Source of the DNA: Nitrospirota bacterium
Lineage (GTDB): Bacteria > Nitrospirota > CAKKRA01 > 9FT-COMBO-42-15
Direction: 5' to 3'
Assembly (NCBI GenBank): GCA_023248415.1
Contig: JAHFEP010000020.1
Location: forward strand, 1,883 to 18,380
DNA length: 16,498 bases
Part shown: positions 7,747 through 15,204 of the stretch, in pieces
Position numbering within the stretch: position 1 is the first letter of the stretch
How the letters are laid out: each line of letters opens with the position of its first letter
Translations under genes and position numbers: made by a program
The notes under the pieces: model-generated
The model's input: the letters and a program-made list of their open reading frames with translations, nothing else
The model's database searches: none
Told to the model about the DNA's origin: nothing

Positions 7747-7879
7747 TGAATTAGATAACCGTATGAGAGATTCAGCTAATGTGGTGTTTCATAAATAGCT
7801 TCGGGAATGACGCTAAAAAAAGTGTAAAGAAGTGTTACGAACAGCATACTAAAATGGATAGATAAGCAAAGGACTTATT

Positions 7880-8728
7880 ATGAGTAGCGAAGAAAAAGAA
7901 ATAAAAGAAGCCGATTTATTTAAAAAAGTTGAGGAGTTTCTCCAGGTCTTTAAAAAAGGGGAGGAGTTTACCCATGAATTATTAAAAGAGAATGAGCGGC
8001 TTAGATTTAAGATTGTAAAATTAGAAGAGGATTTGAGAAGCAACAAAAAACAGGGCGATAATAGCCAGATTAAACTTCTAAAAGATACAATAGCGCAATT
8101 AGAAGATGAAAAAAATTACATGGTGAATAAGTTTAAGGAGGTAGAGTCAGAAAACAAGGATTTTGCTGCAAGATATGTAGAAGTAGAAGAGGAGAACAAT
8201 AACCTTGCGAATCTCTATGTGGCGAGTTATCAGCTTCACTCCACCCTTGATATACATGAGGTTTTGAAGATAGTTGTAGAAATTATAATAAACCTTATAG
8301 GCGCTGAGAAATTTGCATTAATGATCTTGGATGAGGATGTGAATGAGCTTGTTGCTGCAGCATCAGAGGGTGTTGATAAGAGTGAGATACCAAATGTTAA
8401 AATAGGCAAGGGTGTTGTTGGAAATGTAGCAAAAACAGGAGAGAGTTATTTTGAAAAGGACATGGGCGTAAAGAGGGATGAATTAAATGAGCCATTGGTA
8501 TGCATCCCATTAAAGATAAAGGAGCATGTGATAGGGGTTTTAGTCATTTATTCTCTTCTGATACAGAAAAAAGGTTTTAACAGGGTTGATTATGAATTAT
8601 TTTCTATGCTCGCAGGCCACGCAGCAACAGCGATATTCAGCTCAAGATTGTATTCCCAATCTGAAAGAAAACTGTCAACCATACAGGGTTTTATAGAGTT
8701 ATTGAGCGGTAAACCAAAACCAAAGTAA
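7880..8728 (+). CDS. Coiled-coil GAF-domain protein
   Basis: Residues about 1-115 are strongly charged heptad-like sequence (ENERLRFKIVKLEEDL, QLEDEKNYMVNKFKEVE) predicting a long coiled coil. Residues about 118-265 form a GAF domain: YQLHSTLDIHEVLKIVVEII, then GAEKFALMILDED, GKGVVGNVAKTGE, PLVCIPLKIKEHVIGVL and the terminal helix FSMLAGHAATAI. No kinase, GGDEF or phosphodiesterase domain is attached, so it is probably a dimeric sensor or adaptor binding a small ligand or a partner protein in the cytoplasm. An AAGGA ribosome site precedes the ATG at 7880. It is the first gene of the unit continuing into cheY 32 bp downstream, suggesting that it works with that receiver. The ligand cannot be told from sequence. 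Confidence 0.88.
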   Translation: MSSEEKEIKEADLFKKVEEFLQVFKKGEEFTHELLKENERLRFKIVKLEEDLRSNKKQGDNSQIKLLKDTIAQLEDEKNYMVNKFKEVESENKDFAARYVEVEEENNNLANLYVASYQLHSTLDIHEVLKIVVEIIINLIGAEKFALMILDEDVNELVAAASEGVDKSEIPNVKIGKGVVGNVAKTGESYFEKDMGVKRDELNEPLVCIPLKIKEHVIGVLVIYSLLIQKKGFNRVDYELFSMLAGHAATAIFSSRLYSQSERKLSTIQGFIELLSGKPKPK

Positions 8729-8760
8729 GCAGCAAATGTATAATTAATGGAGAGCAGTTT

Positions 8761-9141
8761 ATGTCAAGTTATAATTTTCTTGTTGTAGATGATTCGCCGA
8801 CCATGCGGCAGCTTATAACATTTGCCTTAAAGAGGATACACAATTCACAGGTTACAGAGGCAAATGACGGTGTTGATGCCTTAAAAAAACTGTCTGGAAA
8901 TAAATTCAGCCTGATACTTCTTGACATTAACATGCCGCTGATGGATGGATTAAAACTACTTAGCATACTTCGGGGCAATCCTTCATATAATGATGTGCCG
9001 ATTATAATAATAACTACAGAAGGCGCAGATGTTGACAGGGAAAAGGCATTAAAGCTTGGGGCAAATGCCTATGTAACAAAGCCTATTCAAACAAACGAAC
9101 TATTAAAGGTGGTAAAGGAGTTTCTCAAAATAAACGAGTAA
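8761..9141 (+). CDS. cheY: Single-domain CheY-like response regulator
   Basis: A stand-alone receiver of 126 residues with every key position intact: acidic pair D10-D11, phospho-acceptor D55 (LLDINMP), switch Thr85 (IIITTEG) and Lys107 followed by Pro (VTKPI). PTMRQLITFAL in the first helix is typical of CheY proteins of chemosensory systems. There is no output domain, so it must act by binding a partner. GGAG lies upstream of the ATG. Its TAA is followed at once by the purQ ATG, with no intergenic base, so it is surely co-transcribed with purQ and perhaps translationally coupled. It may be the diffusible output of the che cluster upstream, in contrast to the degenerate receiver at 2649-3737, but the kinase that phosphorylates it is not in the window. 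Confidence 0.93.
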   Translation: MSSYNFLVVDDSPTMRQLITFALKRIHNSQVTEANDGVDALKKLSGNKFSLILLDINMPLMDGLKLLSILRGNPSYNDVPIIIITTEGADVDREKALKLGANAYVTKPIQTNELLKVVKEFLKINE

Positions 9142-9846
9142 ATGATGAAGTTTGGTATTCTGGTTTTTCCCGGTTCTAATTGTGACCACGACTGCTATTA
9201 TGTAATTAAGCATGTCTTGAATTGCGAGGCTGAATTCGTATGGCACAAGGAAAAAGAACTAAAAGATTTTGATGTAATAATTATCCCAGGCGGTTTTTCC
9301 TACGGTGATTACCTTAGGACTGGCGCAATTGCCAAATTTTCGCCTGTAATGAAGGCAGTAAAGAAATTTGCAAAGAACGGCAGATTAATAATTGGGATAT
9401 GCAACGGGTTTCAGATACTCCTTGAGGCAGGCCTTCTGCCAGGGGCAATGCTGAGAAACCGCTCCTTAAAGTTTATCTGCAAAGATATTTATATCAAGGT
9501 TGAAAATACCAATACACCTTTTACAAACAAATGCGCTGATAAAAAGGTATTAAAAATGCCCATTGCCCATGCAGAGGGCAGCTACTTTGCTAATTCAGTG
9601 ACACTTTCCAGTCTTATTAAAAACCAACAGATAATATTCAGATACTCTGATAAATCCGGCAATATAACTGATTCAGCAAATCCGAATGGTTCCGCAGAAA
9701 ATATTGCAGGTATTTGCAATAAAGAGGGGAATATCCTCGGCATGATGCCGCATCCTGAGAGATGTGCAGAGGCAATGCTCGGAAATGATGACGGCAGGCT
9801 GATATTTGAATCAATATTAAACAGCGTCAAAGGTGTTTTAAGATGA
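9142..9846 (+). CDS. purQ: Phosphoribosylformylglycinamidine synthase subunit PurQ
   Basis: Glutaminase subunit of FGAM synthase. It hydrolyses glutamine and passes ammonia to PurL for the fourth step of IMP synthesis. It is a class I (triad) amidotransferase: the N terminus FGILVFPGSNCDHD, the oxyanion region IIPGGFSYGDYLRTGAIA, nucleophile Cys87 in GICNGFQIL, and the His204/Glu206 pair in PHPER are all present. The length of 234 residues is normal for the separate subunit. The ATG at 9142 touches the cheY stop; a second ATG at 9145 is equally possible, and the ribosome site is weak, which fits coupling to cheY translation. The last four bases overlap purL as ATGA. It acts in a cytoplasmic PurQ-PurL-PurS complex, but purS is not adjacent. 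Confidence 0.97.
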   Translation: MMKFGILVFPGSNCDHDCYYVIKHVLNCEAEFVWHKEKELKDFDVIIIPGGFSYGDYLRTGAIAKFSPVMKAVKKFAKNGRLIIGICNGFQILLEAGLLPGAMLRNRSLKFICKDIYIKVENTNTPFTNKCADKKVLKMPIAHAEGSYFANSVTLSSLIKNQQIIFRYSDKSGNITDSANPNGSAENIAGICNKEGNILGMMPHPERCAEAMLGNDDGRLIFESILNSVKGVLR

Positions 9847-12080
9847 AGACTTTAGAAAGAGAAGAGCCGAAGGTAACTAAAAAGCTGGCTAATGACCACG
9901 GTCTTTCTGATGGAGAGTATCAAAAAATAATACAGCTCATTGGAAGAGAACCCACCTTTACAGAGCTTGGAATATTCTCTGTAATGTGGAGCGAGCATTG
10001 CAGTTATAAAAGCTCTAAGATTCATCTGAAGAAATTTCCCACAAAAGGCGAGATAGTGGTTCAGGGGCCTGGTGAAAATGCAGGCGCAATAGACATTGGC
10101 GACGGACTTGCAGCAGTATTTAAGATGGAGAGCCATAATCACCCCTCTTTTATAGAGCCGTATCAAGGCGCTGCAACAGGCGTGGGCGGCATATTAAGGG
10201 ACATTTTTACCATGGGTGCAAGGCCAATAGCCCTGTTAAATTCTCTCCGTTTCGGACCTCTTGAGTTTGCAAAAAACAGGTATATCTTTGAAGCCGTTAT
10301 TTCTGGAATCGCTGACTATGGTAATTGTATGGGCGTGCCAACGGTTGGCGGCGAGATATATTTTTCTGAATGTTACAATTTAAACCCTCTGGTGAATGCA
10401 TTCTGTCTTGGGATATTAAAGAAGGATGCTATATTTAAAGGAAATGCAAGCGGTATAGGTAATTCAGTAATCTATGTTGGTTCAAAAACAGGCAGGGACG
10501 GGATACACGGTGTTACAATGGCATCAGAGGAGTTTGATGACAGCTCTGAGGCTAAAAGGCCTAATGTTCAGGTTGGAGACCCATTTACTGAAAAACTGCT
10601 TCTTGAGGCATGCCTTGAGGTAATGAAAAAAGGCTTAATAGTCGGCATTCAGGACATGGGCGGCGCAGGGCTTACAAGCTCATCATCAGAGATGGCTGGA
10701 AGGGCAGGGACAGGCATTGAAATTGACACATCCTTAATTCCTGCAAGGGAAGAGGGGATGATACCCTATGAGATAATGCTTTCAGAATCACAGGAGCGTA
10801 TGCTCATAGTTGCAGAAAAGGATAAGGAAAAAGAGATATTCAATATATTTAAGAAATGGGACTTAGATGCTGTAAAGATTGGCAGGGTTACAGGCGATGG
10901 CAAATTAAGGATAAAGTATGAAAAAAAGATTTTTGCAGATATACCTGTAGAGGCGCTGACAGAAGAGGCGCCTGTATATGAAAGGCTAATACAAAGGCCA
11001 AAGACACAGGATGAGATTAATTTCCTTGATGTAAATCAGATATCTATTCCAGATAATCTTAACGATACACTTATAAAACTTCTTTCTTCTCCAACAATAG
11101 CAAATAAGGCATGGGTATATGAGCAGTATGACCATATGGTAAGGACAAACACGATTCTCATACCAGGCTCTGATGCAGCAGTGATAAGGATAAAAGGCAC
11201 ATCAAAGGCGCTTGCTGTTACAACAGACTGCAATAGCAGATATTGCTATCTTGACCCGTACAAAGGCGGGGTAATTGCAGTTGCAGAGGCAGCAAGAAAT
11301 CTTGTATGCTCAGGCGCAAAACCCCTTGCCATTACAGACTGCCTGAATTTTGGAAACCCAGAAAAACCTGAGATTATGTGGCAGTTTGAGCAGTCAGTTC
11401 AAGGAATTTCTGATGCATGCAGGGCATTGAATACACCTGTTATAAGCGGCAATGTCAGTTTTTATAATGATACAAAAGGCGTGTCTATATATCCCACGCC
11501 AATAATCGGCATGGTCGGTTTAATCTTGTCTGCTGAGCAATATATCACGCAATATTTTAAAGACGAAAGTGATATAATTATACTATTGGGCAGCAATAAA
11601 GATGAGCTTGGAGGGAGTGAATATCTTAAAGTAATACATAATATTGAAAGAGGCAACTGTCCAGAAATAAACTTAAATTTAGAAATCAATATTCACAGGA
11701 CACTCCTTGATGCGCATAAAATAGGCTTGATTAAATCAGCACATGACTGCTCTGAGGGCGGTCTTGCTGTGACGTTGTCAGAGTGCTGTGTTTCAAATAA
11801 GGACAGGAAAATAGGCGCAGTAATTGACTTAGATGAAAGGATGAGGGCTGATGCGCTCCTGTTTGGCGAGACGCAGTCAAGGATAATAATAACAGCTTCT
11901 TCTGCTAAAATAGATAGTTTGAAAAATGTCCTTGAAGGTTATAAAATACCATATGCCTTGATTGGCAAAGTCATCGGTGAAAGATTAATAATTAGCAATA
12001 ATGGCAATAAATTGATTGATACATCTATAGATAATTTGAATAATGCATGGCGTGATTCAATCAGCCACAAACTAAGATGA
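9843..12080 (+). CDS. purL: Phosphoribosylformylglycinamidine synthase subunit PurL (small form)
   Basis: ATP-dependent synthetase subunit that converts FGAR plus ammonia from PurQ into FGAM. At 745 residues it is the small PurL type, close in size to that of Bacillus, rather than the about 1300-residue fused enzyme. The two AIRS-type halves are visible. The first has FSVMWSEHCSYKSSK, the KMESHNHPSFIEPYQGAATGVGG nucleotide-binding region (given here in parts: MESHNHPS, then GAATGVGG) and QDMGGAGLTSSSSEMA. The second has AVTTDCNSRYCYLDPYKGG, AITDCLNFGNPEKPE and SAHDCSEGGLAVTLSE. An AAAGGTG ribosome site lies just before the ATG and overlaps the end of purQ; the gene overlaps purF by four bases (ATGA). 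Small PurL needs PurS to assemble with PurQ, and no purS-like gene of about 80 codons is seen next to it. Confidence 0.98.
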   Translation: MKTLEREEPKVTKKLANDHGLSDGEYQKIIQLIGREPTFTELGIFSVMWSEHCSYKSSKIHLKKFPTKGEIVVQGPGENAGAIDIGDGLAAVFKMESHNHPSFIEPYQGAATGVGGILRDIFTMGARPIALLNSLRFGPLEFAKNRYIFEAVISGIADYGNCMGVPTVGGEIYFSECYNLNPLVNAFCLGILKKDAIFKGNASGIGNSVIYVGSKTGRDGIHGVTMASEEFDDSSEAKRPNVQVGDPFTEKLLLEACLEVMKKGLIVGIQDMGGAGLTSSSSEMAGRAGTGIEIDTSLIPAREEGMIPYEIMLSESQERMLIVAEKDKEKEIFNIFKKWDLDAVKIGRVTGDGKLRIKYEKKIFADIPVEALTEEAPVYERLIQRPKTQDEINFLDVNQISIPDNLNDTLIKLLSSPTIANKAWVYEQYDHMVRTNTILIPGSDAAVIRIKGTSKALAVTTDCNSRYCYLDPYKGGVIAVAEAARNLVCSGAKPLAITDCLNFGNPEKPEIMWQFEQSVQGISDACRALNTPVISGNVSFYNDTKGVSIYPTPIIGMVGLILSAEQYITQYFKDESDIIILLGSNKDELGGSEYLKVIHNIERGNCPEINLNLEINIHRTLLDAHKIGLIKSAHDCSEGGLAVTLSECCVSNKDRKIGAVIDLDERMRADALLFGETQSRIIITASSAKIDSLKNVLEGYKIPYALIGKVIGERLIISNNGNKLIDTSIDNLNNAWRDSISHKLR

Positions 12081-13513
12081 TTATGAGATTAGGTTCTGAT
12101 AAATTCAATGAAGAGTGCGGAATATTCGGGATTTACGGCCATCCTGAGGCATCAAATCTAACCTATCTCGGCCTTTATGCCTTACAGCACAGGGGACAGG
12201 AGGGCGCAGGCATTGTAGCGTCTGACGGGATGCACCATTTTTATGAAAAAAGCATGGGCCTTGTCTCTGATATCTTTTCAAGCGATGTATTAAAAAGACT
12301 GCCTGGACATATGGCGATTGGACACAACAGATACTCAACAACAGGCGGCAGCCATATAAAGAATCTTCAGCCAATAACAGTTAATTATGCCCTCGGTTCT
12401 CTTGCTTTGGCGCATAACGGCAACCTGATAAATTCAAAATTAATAAGGGATGAACTTGAGGCATACGGCTCAATATTCCAGTCAACAAACGACAGCGAGG
12501 TTATAGTGCATCTTATTGCCCTTTCAAGAGAGAATAATTTGATTGACAGGATAATAGATGCTGTAAGTAAAATAAAGGGTTCTTATTCACTTTTGATATT
12601 AACAGAAAAGGAACTGATTGCAATAAGAGACCCCTGGGGTATCAGGCCTTTATCTTTGGGAAGGCTTGACGGAGCTTATGTACTGGCATCAGAAACCTGT
12701 GCCTTAGATCTCATTGAGGCAAAGTTTGTAAGGGATATTGAACCAGGAGAGATTGTTGTAATTAATGAAAAAGGGCTTGAATCGCATCATCCATTCCCTC
12801 ACACAAGGTCTGCGCTCTGCATATTTGAATATATTTATTTTTCAAGACCAGACAGCTATGTCTTTGGAAGAAGCGTTAATACCATACGAAAGGCATTTGG
12901 CAGGAAATTGGCTGAAGATAACCCTGTTGATGCAGATGTTGTAATACCTGTGCCTGACTCAGGTGTTCCTGCTGCGCTTGGCTATGCTGAGCAGTCAGGT
13001 ATCCCTTATGAAAACGGCCTCATAAGAAACCATTATGTTGGAAGGACTTTCATTGAGCCTCAGCAGTCAATCAGGCATTTTGGCGTCAAGATAAAATTGA
13101 ATCCTGTAAAGGATGCATTGGCTGGTAAAAGGGTAGTAGTAGTTGATGATTCAATTGTAAGGGGCACAACAAGCAGAAAGATAGTAAAGATGATTCGTAA
13201 TGCCGGCGCCAAAGAGGTTCACATGAGAATCAGCTCGCCGCCAATATTTTTTCCATGCTTTTACGGCATTGATACGCCAACAAGGCAGGAGCTTATTGCC
13301 TCAAATCATACCATTGATGAAACAAGAAAATATATTACAGCAGACTCGCTTGGTTATTTAAGCATAGAAGGTATGCTAAGCATAATCCCGGATTCGCAGG
13401 ACAGATTTTGCACTGCCTGCTTTGAAGGTGATTATCCAATCCCTTTTACAAAAGAAGAGATTATACAGTTAGGATTCTTTGAGGATTGGGCAAAGGGCTC
13501 TTTGCAGAAGTAG
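12077..13513 (+). CDS. purF: Amidophosphoribosyltransferase PurF
   Basis: First committed enzyme of purine synthesis: PRPP plus glutamine gives phosphoribosylamine. The N-terminal Ntn glutaminase has its nucleophile at Cys14 (NEECGIFGIYGH), so residues 1-13 are a propeptide to be removed. If translation starts instead at the ATG at 12083, the propeptide is 11 residues, the length known for the Bacillus enzyme. The C-terminal phosphoribosyltransferase domain has the PRPP motif VVVVDDSIVRGTTS (about 353-366). Four cysteines match the [4Fe-4S] ligands of the Bacillus-type enzyme: Cys248 (ALCIFEYIYFSRPD), Cys394 (FFPCFYGID) and the pair Cys445/Cys448 (FCTAC). It is therefore probably oxygen-sensitive and a Fe-S type, unlike the E. 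coli enzyme. It overlaps purL by four bases; the FHA gene follows after 36 bp. Confidence 0.98.
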   Translation: MIMRLGSDKFNEECGIFGIYGHPEASNLTYLGLYALQHRGQEGAGIVASDGMHHFYEKSMGLVSDIFSSDVLKRLPGHMAIGHNRYSTTGGSHIKNLQPITVNYALGSLALAHNGNLINSKLIRDELEAYGSIFQSTNDSEVIVHLIALSRENNLIDRIIDAVSKIKGSYSLLILTEKELIAIRDPWGIRPLSLGRLDGAYVLASETCALDLIEAKFVRDIEPGEIVVINEKGLESHHPFPHTRSALCIFEYIYFSRPDSYVFGRSVNTIRKAFGRKLAEDNPVDADVVIPVPDSGVPAALGYAEQSGIPYENGLIRNHYVGRTFIEPQQSIRHFGVKIKLNPVKDALAGKRVVVVDDSIVRGTTSRKIVKMIRNAGAKEVHMRISSPPIFFPCFYGIDTPTRQELIASNHTIDETRKYITADSLGYLSIEGMLSIIPDSQDRFCTACFEGDYPIPFTKEEIIQLGFFEDWAKGSLQK

Positions 13514-13549
13514 AATAGTATTTTGTGATGCGAATGGAGGACATAATAT

Positions 13550-13984
13550 ATGCTTACCCTTATCTTAGAGAGAAACCTTTTATTCTTCAGCAAAGACGAA
13601 GAAGATGATACCTCAGGCAGGACAAAGGCGATGCCTTCTATAAAATCTAAAGCGAGGACCGGCAAGGCGTACCTTGTAGTTATTAAAGGTGAAAATTTCG
13701 GCGATGAGTATGAATGTAAAGAAAAGGATACTGTAATTGGAAGAAGCTCAAGCAATGATATTGTAATAGAGGATGAAGGTGTTTCAAGAAAACACTGCGT
13801 AATTGAGCCGGCTACCAATAGTTATTTGTTAAAAGACCTTAAGAGCACGAACGGGACATTTTTAAATGATAAAAAGGTAGCCTCTCCAGTTATATTAAAA
13901 CATAGCGATAAGATAACTGTTGGAAAGACTGTATTGCAATTCATAATAACTGAAGAGGGCAGGGAAGGGAGTTATACAATATGA
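13550..13984 (+). CDS. Small FHA-domain protein
   Basis: A 144-residue cytoplasmic protein with one forkhead-associated domain at about residues 40-135, which binds phosphothreonine peptides. The recognition residues are present: GRSSSNDIVI, then SRKHCVIE and the STNGTFLND loop. The N-terminal 35 residues (MLTLILERNLLFF, then an acidic stretch) are not part of the domain and may be a short membrane-associated or intramolecular segment. GGAGG lies 9 bp before the ATG at 13550. It is 36 bp downstream of purF on the same strand, with no terminator seen, so it is probably the last gene of the unit. Its gene ends tail to tail with a diguanylate cyclase; FHA and GGDEF domains are often fused, so a working link is possible but unproven. 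No Ser/Thr kinase or phosphatase is in the window. Confidence 0.92.
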   Translation: MLTLILERNLLFFSKDEEDDTSGRTKAMPSIKSKARTGKAYLVVIKGENFGDEYECKEKDTVIGRSSSNDIVIEDEGVSRKHCVIEPATNSYLLKDLKSTNGTFLNDKKVASPVILKHSDKITVGKTVLQFIITEEGREGSYTI

Positions 13985-13986
13985 GA

Positions 13987-14032
13987 TTGAAAATTGTAAA
14001 GTGTAAATTGCAAAATGAAAAATGCAAATTTG
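13987..14032. repeat. A/T-rich short reiterated intergenic sequence
   Basis: Between the FHA gene and the cyclase gene, near-copies of AAATTGTAAA, AAATTGCAAA and AAATGCAAATT follow one another at about 10-12 bp intervals. Such AAATTGCAAATT-like runs look like degenerate short intergenic repeats. I see no coding potential in them. Confidence 0.4.
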
Positions 14033-14061
14033 GAAAGAAAAAATCTTAGAATTTTACAATT
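13992..14061. terminator. Possible bidirectional terminator (weak)
   Basis: AATTGTAAA (13992-14000) is complementary to TTTACAATT (14053-14061), a perfect 9-bp inverted repeat between two convergent genes. The loop of about 52 nt and the A/T-only stem make it weak as an intrinsic terminator, but the position between converging stop codons fits that role. Confidence 0.25.
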
Positions 14062-14065
14062 ACTT

Positions 14066-15010
14066 TTATCCAACCACTGTCATATTCCTGCCGTTATTTT
14101 TTGCCTTATACAAGGCATCATCTGCTATCTTTATTATATCGTCAATGTTCTCAATAGCTGTATTATTGTGAGGATAGATACCTACACCAATACTGATTGT
14201 AGCTTTGAGCTTTTCACCAGATTCTTCTAAGAAGTTATAAGACTCTATTCTTTTGCGGAGCCTTTCAGCAAACTCTACAACGCCTTTCTGGTCAACATTG
14301 CTTAATGAGCCCACGAACTCCTCGCCGCCAATCCTTGCAAAGATATCATATACCCTCTGATTATCAGAAATAATCTGGCCAATCTTTTTTAAGACAATAT
14401 CACCTACCTGATGGCCATAGGTATCATTAATCTTTTTAAAATAGTCAATATCTATCATGACACAGGCAAGGCTTTGGCTGAACCTCTTGCATCTTTCAAA
14501 TTCTGCGACAAACCTGCTAAAAAAGTACCTTCTGTTAAACAGGCCTGTTAATTCATCGGTTATTGCAATCTTCTCTAATTTCTGATTCAGGGACTTAAGA
14601 AAGAGATTTTTTTGTGTAAGCTCTTCCTGCAATTCCATCATTTTTATAAGCACCTTAACCCTTGCTATTAATTCTCCCTGGTCAAAGGGCTTTGTTACAT
14701 AGTCGCTTGCGCCTAACTCAAGGCCTTTAATCTTATCAATTGAATCCTTTTGGCCTGTCAACATTATTACAGGGACATTTCTAAACTTTTCCTGATTTTT
14801 GATTGTTGAGACAAGCTTAAAGCCGTCCACCCCTGGCATAATAACATCGGTTATTATGAAATCTATCTGATTTTTCAATAAGATATCAATGGCTTTAATG
14901 CCATTCTCAGCCTGAAAAAAATCAGAAAAGAGGCCTGTATCTATTAATGCCTTATGAACAGCATCCCTGACAGACTTAGAATCATCCGCTATTAAAAGAG
15001 CTCTTGGCAC
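14066..15010 (-). CDS. Response regulator diguanylate cyclase (REC-GGDEF)
   Basis: Makes cyclic di-GMP from two GTP when its receiver is phosphorylated. The receiver (about 1-120) has acidic pair D9-D10, phospho-acceptor D55 (ITDVIMPG), Thr85 and Lys107 (VTKPF). A helical linker (about 120-150) leads into a GGDEF domain starting at ITDELTGLFNRRYF. The active-site loop GGEEF is at 228-232. An RxxD inhibitory site (RVYD, 219-222) sits five residues before it, so product inhibition is expected. With one receiver it is simpler than PleD. The start is GTG at 15010, preceded by AGGGGGGAT and a good promoter (15047-15075 on this strand). It is convergent with the FHA gene and divergent from the transglutaminase gene. 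Its cognate kinase is not present; all catalytic residues appear intact. Confidence 0.96.
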   Translation of the reverse strand: MPRALLIADDSKSVRDAVHKALIDTGLFSDFFQAENGIKAIDILLKNQIDFIITDVIMPGVDGFKLVSTIKNQEKFRNVPVIMLTGQKDSIDKIKGLELGASDYVTKPFDQGELIARVKVLIKMMELQEELTQKNLFLKSLNQKLEKIAITDELTGLFNRRYFFSRFVAEFERCKRFSQSLACVMIDIDYFKKINDTYGHQVGDIVLKKIGQIISDNQRVYDIFARIGGEEFVGSLSNVDQKGVVEFAERLRKRIESYNFLEESGEKLKATISIGVGIYPHNNTAIENIDDIIKIADDALYKAKNNGRNMTVVG

Positions 15011-15046
15011 TGACTTATCCCCCCCTTGTAGACTCTACCTGATTCA

Positions 15047-15075
15047 ATTATATCCATAGTTGCCTGTTTTGACAA
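15047..15075 (-). promoter_or_regulatory. Sigma70-type promoter for the diguanylate cyclase
   Basis: Read on the minus strand, TTGTCA (15075-15070) and TATAAT (15052-15047) are separated by exactly 17 bp. The -10 is a perfect consensus and the -35 matches five of six. Transcription is predicted to start near 15040, giving a leader of about 30 nt to the GTG start. Confidence 0.75.
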
Positions 15076-15111
15076 GGGGATTTCATAGGAACGACTTAAT
15101 TAATTTTTTTC

Positions 15112-15143
15112 TTGACAAAAATAGGGGGTGGGTAGTATATAAT
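15112..15143 (+). promoter_or_regulatory. Sigma70-type promoter for the transglutaminase-like gene
   Basis: A perfect TTGACA (15112-15117) is followed by TATATAAT (15136-15143). The -10 may be read as TATATA with an 18-bp spacer or TATAAT with a 20-bp spacer. The spacer carries an unusual G-rich run, GGGGGTGGG (15124-15132). Transcription would start near 15150, leaving a leader of about 55 nt before the ATG at 15205. Confidence 0.7.
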
Positions 15144-15204
15144 GACTAAAAACAGCGGTGCAGAATAGAGGATTCGGAAGTCTTAAATATAGTGGGGGGA
15201 TGGG

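Noticed and set aside
13432..13818. Minus-strand 128-codon frame over the purF/FHA junction
   Set aside because: It runs antisense to the ends of two well-supported genes and shows no motif or ribosome site.
14015..14230. Plus-strand open frame of 71 codons downstream of the FHA gene
   Set aside because: Most of it is antisense to the intact diguanylate cyclase gene, its start lies in A/T-rich repeat sequence without a ribosome site, and the product has no recognisable features.
15144..15204. Cyclic di-GMP riboswitch in the transglutaminase leader
   Set aside because: The leader of about 55 nt is too short, and I see neither the conserved GEMM core nor a convincing stem.
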